Below are positions 58,273-64,000 of a stretch of DNA of 64,000 bases, piece after piece. The stretch spans positions 868,001-932,000 of the forward strand of contig NZ_CP048411.1 in NCBI RefSeq assembly GCF_019355055.1, read 5' to 3'. Within the stretch, counting starts at the first letter, position 1; each line of letters begins with the position of its first letter. The stretch is from Pseudomonas sp. MTM4. GTDB taxonomy: Bacteria > Pseudomonadota > Gammaproteobacteria > Pseudomonadales > Pseudomonadaceae. Below the pieces are notes generated by a model. It saw only the letters and a list, made by a program, of their open reading frames with translations, searched no databases and was not told where the DNA came from. The position numbers and the translations under genes are program-made.

Positions 58273-60180
58273 TTAGGCTGAAAGCTCAACCAGCAGCTTG
58301 TTCAACCGTTGCACATAGCTGGCTGGGTCCTTGAGGCTGTCACCAGCGGCCAGCGCGGCTTGATCGAAGAGAATGTGCGACAGGTCGGCGAAGCGATCCT
58401 CGTCCGGCTCTGCGTCCAGCTTCTCGATCAATGGATGCTGCGGGTTAATCTCGAAGATCGGCTTGGACTCCGGCACCTTCTGCCCGCTAGCCTCGAGAAT
58501 CTGGCGCATCTGCAGCCCCAGATCCTGCTCGCCAATCGCGAGAATCGCTGGCGAGTCGGTCAGACGGTGCGATACACGTACCTCAGCAACGGCATCACCT
58601 AGCGCGCCCTTGAGACGTTCGACCAGCCCCTCCTTCGCTTTGGCGACTTCTTCCTGAGCCTTCTTGTCCTCCTCCGAGTCCAGCTTGCCCAGATCGAGAT
58701 CGCCTCGAGCAACATCTACGAACTGCTTGCCATCGAATTCGGTGAGGTAGCTCATCAGCCACTCATCGATACGATCGGTGAGCAGCAGCACTTCGATGCC
58801 CTTCTTGCGGAAGACTTCCAGATGCGGGCTGCTCTTGACCTGGGCGTAAGACTCACCGGTCAGGAAGTAGACCTTGTCCTGCCCTTCCTTCACGCGACCC
58901 AGGTAGTCGGCCAGCGACACGCTTTGCTCACCGGAAGCATCCTGGGTCGAAGCGAAGCGCAGGAGTCCTGCAATCTTCTCCTTGTTGGCGAAGTCTTCCG
59001 CTGGACCTTCTTTGAGCACTTGGCCGAACTGTTTCCAGAAGTTCTTGTAGTCCTCCGGCTTGTCCTTGGCCAACTTATCGAGCATGTCCAGGACGCGCTT
59101 GGTCAGCGCCGATTTCATCGAGTCGATGACCGGGTCCTTCTGCAGGATTTCCCGCGAAACGTTCAGCGATAGATCGTTGGAGTCGACCACACCTTTAATG
59201 AAACGCAGGTACAGCGGCAGGAACTCATCGGCCTGATCCATGATGAACACGCGCTGTACGTAAAGCTTGAGCCCCTTGAGTGCCTCGCGCTGATACAGAT
59301 CGAACGGCGCGCGGCCCGGTACGTAGAGCAACGAGGTGTATTCCAGTTTCCCCTCGACCTTGTTGTGGCTCCAGGCCAGCGGATTCTCGAAATCGTGGCC
59401 GACGTGCTTGTAGAACTCCTGGTATTCCTCGTCCTTCACCTCGGTGCGTGGACGAGTCCAGAGCGCGCTGGCGCGGTTGACGGTTTCCCACTCGGGCTCG
59501 GCCGGCTTGTCCTCCTCCTCGCCATGGAGTTCTTTGGGCAGTTCGATGGGCAGCGCAATGTGGTCGGAGTATTTCTTGATGATGTTGCGCAGACGCCAGC
59601 CATCGGCGAACTCTTCTTCGCCCGACTTGAGGTGCAGAACGATACGGGTTCCGCGCTCGGCTTTTTCGATGGTGGCGACCTCGAAATCACCCTCGCCCTT
59701 CGACGACCAGTACACGCCTTCCTCGGCAGGCGTGCCAGCGCGGCGGCTGAACACCTCGACCTGATCGGCAACGATGAATGCAGAATAGAAACCCACCCCG
59801 AACTGACCGATCAGGTGCGAATCCTTTTTCTGATCGCCCGTGAGGTGCTTCATGAAATCTGCGGTACCCGACTTGGCAATGGTGCCCAGATGGGTGATGA
59901 CGTCGTCGCGATTCATGCCTATGCCGTTATCCTCGAGGGTAACGGTCTTGGCATCCTTGTCGAACGTGACGCGGATCTTCAGGTCGGCACCACCTTCGAG
60001 CAGCTCCGGCTTGGCCAGCGCTTCGAAACGCAATTTGTCGGCGGCATCGGACGCGTTGGAAATCAGCTCGCGGAGGAAGATTTCCTTGTTCGAGTACAGC
60101 GAATGGATCATCAGGTGAAGCAGTTGCTTCACCTCGGTCTGGAAGCCCAGGGTTTCTTTGTTTTGAGTTTCCACACTCAT
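58273..60180 (-). CDS. htpG: Chaperone HtpG (bacterial Hsp90)
   Basis: A 635-residue Hsp90 homologue. The GHKL ATPase domain (about 1-230) shows [26 protein letters not shown], and [15 protein letters not shown]. The middle domain (about 240-500) includes [19 protein letters not shown] with the conserved arginine. The C-terminal dimerisation domain completes the usual bacterial length, without the eukaryotic linker or MEEVD tail. A sigma-32 promoter is present upstream. It lies alone between two minus-strand genes. Confidence 0.97.
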   Translation of the reverse strand: MSVETQNKETLGFQTEVKQLLHLMIHSLYSNKEIFLRELISNASDAADKLRFEALAKPELLEGGADLKIRVTFDKDAKTVTLEDNGIGMNRDDVITHLGTIAKSGTADFMKHLTGDQKKDSHLIGQFGVGFYSAFIVADQVEVFSRRAGTPAEEGVYWSSKGEGDFEVATIEKAERGTRIVLHLKSGEEEFADGWRLRNIIKKYSDHIALPIELPKELHGEEEDKPAEPEWETVNRASALWTRPRTEVKDEEYQEFYKHVGHDFENPLAWSHNKVEGKLEYTSLLYVPGRAPFDLYQREALKGLKLYVQRVFIMDQADEFLPLYLRFIKGVVDSNDLSLNVSREILQKDPVIDSMKSALTKRVLDMLDKLAKDKPEDYKNFWKQFGQVLKEGPAEDFANKEKIAGLLRFASTQDASGEQSVSLADYLGRVKEGQDKVYFLTGESYAQVKSSPHLEVFRKKGIEVLLLTDRIDEWLMSYLTEFDGKQFVDVARGDLDLGKLDSEEDKKAQEEVAKAKEGLVERLKGALGDAVAEVRVSHRLTDSPAILAIGEQDLGLQMRQILEASGQKVPESKPIFEINPQHPLIEKLDAEPDEDRFADLSHILFDQAALAAGDSLKDPASYVQRLNKLLVELSA

Positions 60181-60237
60181 CGTCTTGCAAACTCCACATC
60201 GTCAATGGCAGGGACCGCAATTGCGGCAATGACAAGC

Positions 60238-60265
60238 AGATGGGGGCTGGGTGAGGAAAATCAAG
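60238..60265 (-). promoter_or_regulatory. Sigma-32 (RpoH) heat-shock promoter of htpG
   Basis: On the minus strand CTTGAT (60260-60265) and CCCCATCT (60238-60245) are 14 bases apart. This matches the RpoH consensus CTTGAA-N12/15-CCCCATNT with one mismatch. The predicted leader is about 50 bases. Confidence 0.75.
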
Positions 60266-60333
60266 TGCGTCGAGCGGCATCCTCTACTTCAGTTCGAAGC
60301 CGGAACCGCCAGACAGATGCCGGCGATCCGATG

Positions 60334-61584
60334 CTACGGCTCAAGCAGTTCGAGCAGGACGATATCGTCCGGCGCTAGATTGTAGATAGCCTCTCCAGGC
60401 CCTTCCAGAATCCGCCGAATTGCCAAATTTCCGTCTCGATCGACACCGACGAAGCGCCCTTCGGCCACCCCGCCGCGTTCCGTATGTGCCCGCATCTGAA
60501 GATGTTCATAGCGCGCTGGATTACGCAGTAACCGCTCGAGGGAAAACCGCTGTCGGCGATCGGTGCGAGGCAATGGTGTGCTGTCCGTAAGCACTTCCGA
60601 TCGGATTGCCTCCACCTTGGGTTGTGTTTCGACTTCTAAAGGCAGAGGTGGATAATCATCGTTTTCGACCGCCCAGCCTCGTTCATCCTTACGAACATTC
60701 AGCTCGAAACGGTCGGTCGTCCCCTTCACCTCTGCTTGCACAGAGATAACCAGAGCCGAGGCCGGAAAGCTGACGGGCGCTAGCAATTCGATGGTTACGG
60801 CGGGCGTCTGGAAACGTCTCTGCAGGTAATCCTTGGCCAGATAAGTGAGCGTATCGGTCGAGTCGTGAGTCAGATCGACCTGACCCGAGCGATAACGAAG
60901 CTCATCCGTGAAAAGCTCGACATGGCCGCTGATACTGGTGCGGTAGTACGCTGGCAGAACCAGGTGAAAGCCGCCGGCCAACCTGTTCGGTGGCACCGGT
61001 TGCAGATCGAGATGCAGGGTGTAGCCGCTCTTGATCGTACGCGCTTCTGGCAACACCTGCTCCGGACGCATCCAGTTGATCTCGATTTCGGGCATCGGAT
61101 TGGCATCCTGGGGCAGCACATCGACCTGCAGCGCGCCCGTCGGAGCGGCACCCAGGCGAATGATGATCTCCTGCAACGCGAATAGACCATCGCCCTCCCG
61201 CAGCGTCAGCACGCCATCCATGAGCGTGCCAGAGCGGGGATTGAACGGGAGCCCATCAAGCTGGCCACGCAGTTGGATGGCCAGGTCATGGCTCTGCGCG
61301 TGTTCGTCCGGCTCAAGCCATTTGAGGCTGGCAATCGCCGCGACTCGTTCCGGCTCATGATTGGCGAGCAGTGTGAACCCGACAACCAGAGGTATGAATC
61401 CCAGCCCTGAGAGGCCGATAGCCTTTCGAGCGACGCTCCAGTATCGAATCACGTAGAGCAGAGTGATCGGCGGAAGCAGGCTTCCAACACCCCACAGCAA
61501 GCCCGTTTCAAAGGCCAGAACGATCAACCAGACGATACCCGCTACTATCAGCAGCAGCCCGCCCAGTATCAGCAACGCATCCAT
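60334..61584 (-). CDS. Unclassified inner-membrane protein, 416 residues
   Basis: I do not recognise a named family, though the place beside htpG is occupied by a hypothetical gene in P. aeruginosa. Three transmembrane helices fill residues 1-75 (LLILGGLLLIVAGIVWLIVL; LLPPITLLYVI; LGFIPLVVGFTLLA). A large soluble beta-rich part follows (about 95-330). The last 50 residues, including GVAEGRFVGVDRDGNLAIRR and NLAPDDIVLLELLEP, look like a small Sm-like or SH3-type barrel. The ATG at 61584 is the first of a frame with no upstream extension. Function unknown. Confidence 0.75.
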   Translation of the reverse strand: MDALLILGGLLLIVAGIVWLIVLAFETGLLWGVGSLLPPITLLYVIRYWSVARKAIGLSGLGFIPLVVGFTLLANHEPERVAAIASLKWLEPDEHAQSHDLAIQLRGQLDGLPFNPRSGTLMDGVLTLREGDGLFALQEIIIRLGAAPTGALQVDVLPQDANPMPEIEINWMRPEQVLPEARTIKSGYTLHLDLQPVPPNRLAGGFHLVLPAYYRTSISGHVELFTDELRYRSGQVDLTHDSTDTLTYLAKDYLQRRFQTPAVTIELLAPVSFPASALVISVQAEVKGTTDRFELNVRKDERGWAVENDDYPPLPLEVETQPKVEAIRSEVLTDSTPLPRTDRRQRFSLERLLRNPARYEHLQMRAHTERGGVAEGRFVGVDRDGNLAIRRILEGPGEAIYNLAPDDIVLLELLEP

Positions 61585-61626
61585 TCAACACCCTTCATAC
61601 ATCTGTAGTGGCAACCGCCAGACGTA

Positions 61627-62073
61627 TCAGGGCTCGTTGACCTTGAAGTGACAACGTGCAGTGGCTATTGGCTCGGCCTGATTCGTTTGCCAGGCTGTCA
61701 CGGCGACGTTGGCTACCCGACGCCCCTGACGCCAGACCTGGCATGCGGCAAAGGTGTCACGATAGTGACCGGCCCGAAGATAATCTATCGAGAAGTCGAT
61801 GATTTTGGGCAAATGTGGCGCGCCCATGAACATCAACAGATGGAGCATCGCTGCATGCTCCATGAAGCCTGCAATCACACCACCGTGGATAGCCGGAAGC
61901 GTGGGATTACCGATGTTGTCCAGGTTCTTTGGCAGCCGGAATACCATCTCATCGCCCAACCGCAAACACTCGATGCCGATGAGCTTGGCATACGGCACCA
62001 TTTGCAGCAGCGCATCGTAATTGTTGCTGGCGTGAGCTTCGCTGACCAATACATCAAGATCCAGACGGCTCAT
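61627..62073 (-). CDS. PaaI-family hotdog thioesterase
   Basis: A 148-residue single-hotdog protein with LPAIHGGVIAGFMEHAAMLHLLM (the HGG segment of PaaI/YdiI enzymes) and PKIIDFSIDYLRAG. It lies downstream of, and overlaps by four bases (ATGA), a second thioesterase of similar length. They share fold but little sequence, so they may form a heteromeric pair. Substrate unknown, presumably an acyl-CoA. Confidence 0.85.
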   Translation of the reverse strand: MSRLDLDVLVSEAHASNNYDALLQMVPYAKLIGIECLRLGDEMVFRLPKNLDNIGNPTLPAIHGGVIAGFMEHAAMLHLLMFMGAPHLPKIIDFSIDYLRAGHYRDTFAACQVWRQGRRVANVAVTAWQTNQAEPIATARCHFKVNEP

Positions 62074-62528
62074 CGAGGCACCTCCGGCACCGGAACCGGG
62101 GCGTTCGTACCCATGCGCATAAATGCCCCGACGACGTGTGCGATCGGCTCATTGATATTGCGCTGGTAGGCCACCCCGCGCGTGAAGATTACCGTCGGTG
62201 TGACCCGATAGCATTCCGCGAAGCCGAACACATCATGATTCGGTTCCGCCGGGTGCATGTAATCGATGCGCAGGTCGAGCGTCGGACAGATTTCCAGTTC
62301 GGGTAGCGCACACGCCGTGGAGATACCGCAGGTCGTGTCCATGAGCGTAGTGATCGCCCCGCCGTGAACACGCCCGCTTTCAGGATCGCTGACGATCTTT
62401 TCGCTGTACGGTAGGCGCAGTGTGAGCCCTTTGGCATCGGCGTGTTCGACGCTCATGCCGAGGACTTGGCAGTGACGTAAAAATGAAAGGAAGCGCTGGG
62501 TGCGCTCCAGTATCAGGCTATCGCTCAT
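62070..62528 (-). CDS. PaaI-family hotdog thioesterase
   Basis: A 152-residue hotdog protein. The catalytic-type helix is GRVHGGAITTLMDTTCGISTACAL with the Asp of the PaaI group, and the beta-strand LDLRIDYMHPAEPNHDVFGFAEC follows. It is the upstream member of the pair and is translationally coupled to the downstream thioesterase. GAGAG is upstream of the ATG. Substrate unknown. Confidence 0.86.
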   Translation of the reverse strand: MSDSLILERTQRFLSFLRHCQVLGMSVEHADAKGLTLRLPYSEKIVSDPESGRVHGGAITTLMDTTCGISTACALPELEICPTLDLRIDYMHPAEPNHDVFGFAECYRVTPTVIFTRGVAYQRNINEPIAHVVGAFMRMGTNAPVPVPEVPR

Positions 62529-62583
62529 GCGAACTCTCGAATGGAAAAAAGCCGAGCATATTAACCGGGTCGGTCGTGGCGCT

Positions 62584-63309
62584 CTATTCCTTGGGAAGCT
62601 CGGCAGGCAAGGTTGGCGTAAATACCATCACCTTCAGCACGTCGGAATGAAATTCGCGCCGATAGAGGATCAACACGACTCCAGCCGTCACACCCATGAA
62701 GAACCAGGGATGGATGAACCACGCCAGCGTGGCCATGCCGAAATAATACGCACGCAGCCCGAAGTTGAACTGGTTGGCCGCCATCGAAATAACCCGGGCG
62801 GAGCGCTCGGCAAATGATTTGCGCTCCTGGTCGCTGACGTTGCGCTCACCGGCCATGGGCGCCGAAGCGACCAGCACAGCGGCAAAATTGTACTGCCGCA
62901 TGCACCAGCTGAAGGTAAAAAAGGCGTAGACGAAGACGACACCCAGTGAGAGCAGTTTGATTTCGGAAAGCCCTCGGCTCACTGGTTGCGCGAACGGCAA
63001 ATCAGCCAACAGCGAAACCGCTCTGTCCGAAGCGCCCAGCGCGGTGAGGATGCCCGCCAGGATAATCAGCGTACTGGATGCGAAGAAGCTGGCATTGCGC
63101 TCCAGATTGCCGATCACGTTCGCATCGGCGATTCGGTTGTCACGCATAAGCATGCGCTGCATCCAGTCCTGACGGTAAAGATGCAGTACCGAGGCCAGGC
63201 AAGCCGTATCCCTGGCTCGCCAACTGGCATACCGGGTATACCCGGCCCAACAGAGGATGAACCAGACCACGGCAATCAGGTGCGGCAGCAGATGACTCGG
63301 AATAGACAT
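62584..63309 (-). CDS. DUF599 family membrane protein
   Basis: A 241-residue membrane protein of the DUF599 (PF04654) family. Four hydrophobic regions are visible: LLPHLIAVVWFILCWAGY, FFASSTLIILAGILTALG, IKLLSLGVVFVYAFFTFSW, and LAWFIHPWFFMGVTAGVVLIL. RDNRIADANVIGNLERNASFFASS is the family's conserved loop, and RQYNF follows the third helix. The ATG at 63309 has GGAGG five bases upstream; the open frame continues upstream without family support. Function unknown. Confidence 0.86.
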   Translation of the reverse strand: MSIPSHLLPHLIAVVWFILCWAGYTRYASWRARDTACLASVLHLYRQDWMQRMLMRDNRIADANVIGNLERNASFFASSTLIILAGILTALGASDRAVSLLADLPFAQPVSRGLSEIKLLSLGVVFVYAFFTFSWCMRQYNFAAVLVASAPMAGERNVSDQERKSFAERSARVISMAANQFNFGLRAYYFGMATLAWFIHPWFFMGVTAGVVLILYRREFHSDVLKVMVFTPTLPAELPKE

Positions 63310-63392
63310 AACGCCTCCAAACACTCGCGCCTGATTATAGCCAGCCAATACCGACGCCTCGGCTCCCAGGCTTGCAGTCCCAGGGGCGCTCG

Positions 63393-64000
63393 CTAACGCT
63401 GGGCGGTCCGAGCGGTACCGAGCAGCCGATCGATCACAAATGCTATAGCCAGAGTGACCAGCACCGGCACCAGCCAACCCATGCTCTGCGCCGCCAGCGG
63501 CAACATGGTGAACATATCGGGAACCAGATTCGTGAAGCCGGCAGCCGAAAGACCATCCGCAACGCCGAAAACAAGGGTCACGGCCATCACCGGAACGAAA
63601 ACACGGCTCGGCGAGACCCAGCAACGGTCAAGCAGACTCAGCGCAACCAGCATGATCGCAAGCGGATAGAGTCCGACCAGCACCGGTACGGAAACGCTGA
63701 TCAGCTGAGTCAGCCCCTGGTTCGACACCAACAGGCTAAACAGAGTGAACACGACCACCACCACCCGGTAACTGACCGGAAGGAGACCGCTGAAATATTC
63801 GCCGCAGGCAGTTGTCAGTCCGACCGCAGTGGTCAGACACGCCAGGGTTATCACCACGGCCAACAACAAGCTGCCCGTAGTACCGAATGTGTGCTGCACG
63901 TAACTAGTGAGGATCTGCACACCGTTCTGCGCGTCGCCTGCGATGCCCTGGCTAGTCGCGCCAAGATAGAAAAGCGCCAGATAAACAAGCGAGAGCCCAA
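63393..64000 (-). CDS. braB: Branched-chain amino acid carrier BraB/BrnQ (C-terminal part, truncated by window edge)
   Basis: The C-terminal 200 or so residues of an LIVCS-family sodium-coupled Leu/Ile/Val transporter; the N-terminus lies beyond the window. Reading on the minus strand from the edge gives LVYLALFYLGATSQGIAGDA, which is typical of this family, then ACLTTAVGLTTACGEYFSGL and the terminal helix. It ends TARTAQR. The P. aeruginosa order htpG to braB supports the name. Not a real truncation, only the window limit. Confidence 0.9.
   Translation of the reverse strand, partial: GLSLVYLALFYLGATSQGIAGDAQNGVQILTSYVQHTFGTTGSLLLAVVITLACLTTAVGLTTACGEYFSGLLPVSYRVVVVVFTLFSLLVSNQGLTQLISVSVPVLVGLYPLAIMLVALSLLDRCWVSPSRVFVPVMAVTLVFGVADGLSAAGFTNLVPDMFTMLPLAAQSMGWLVPVLVTLAIAFVIDRLLGTARTAQR

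Noticed and set aside
59365..60378. A 337-codon plus-strand frame across htpG
   Set aside because: It is antisense to htpG and crosses its promoter; no recognisable protein.

Overview
The window is a chromosomal segment of a gammaproteobacterium, about 60 percent GC, most likely Pseudomonas sensu lato (Stutzerimonas / P. stutzeri group). Pointers to this are OprI with its pseudomonad sequence, a [4Fe-4S] APS-type CysH, TgpA, a GntR-prpB-prpC-acnD-prpF operon, ThrH, and many small blocks whose gene order I remember from P. aeruginosa (pabB-thrH-cysH-cysB; oprI-ldt-tesA-ybbA-ybbP-greB-lipA-foldase-MltF-like-tatD-MCP-thioesterase-tgpA-DUF58-moxR; gpsA-fabA-fabB-MCP; htpG to braB). The species call is inference. 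Coding density is high. I see no tRNA, rRNA, CRISPR array, insertion sequence or prophage gene.

Layout. 0.1-7.0 kb: minus-strand methylcitrate (propionate) operon under a GntR repressor. 7.2-10.2 kb: a three-gene operon of a retropepsin-like exported protein, an inactive-transglutaminase 7TM protein and an ATP-grasp ligase; its substrate is unknown. 10.3-11.6 kb: pabB. 11.7-18.1 kb: four tightly overlapping genes forming a Wadjet/MksBEFG-type SMC complex with a Toprim nuclease subunit, the main accessory system here. 18.2-23.7 kb: thrH, cysH, cysB, a PanE-like reductase, DAHP synthase and a small acetyltransferase. 24.0-30.1 kb: OprI, an L,D-transpeptidase, TesA, the YbbA/YbbP exporter and GreB. 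30.4-32.4 kb: a secreted lipase and its foldase behind a sigma-54 promoter. 32.5-41.4 kb: an MltF-like lytic transglycosylase, TatD, a chemoreceptor, a thioesterase and the MoxR-DUF58-TgpA group. 41.6-45.2 kb: a small lipoprotein, the selenium genes mnmH and selD, and a patatin phospholipase. 45.2-51.5 kb: an AI-2E family permease, DUF4892 protein, two alpha/beta hydrolases, a hotdog thioesterase, SixA, DUF4389 protein and GpsA. 52.0-56.9 kb: fabA-fabB, sstT and a second chemoreceptor. 57.0-64.0 kb: an exported amidohydrolase, HtpG, an unclassified membrane protein, two PaaI-like thioesterases, a DUF599 protein and the C-terminal part of a BraB/BrnQ carrier that runs off the end.

Most of the window is housekeeping: propionyl-CoA removal, sulfate assimilation, folate and aromatic synthesis, unsaturated fatty acid synthesis, envelope maintenance and selenium use. 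Readable regulation includes a probable GntR operator, a sigma-54 promoter plus a Crc/Hfq-type A-rich motif at the lipase, sigma-28 promoters at both chemoreceptors, a sigma-32 promoter at htpG, and several convergent terminators. The most interesting pieces are the SMC/Toprim operon in an ATPase-first gene order between pabB and thrH, and the retropepsin / 7TM / ATP-grasp operon.
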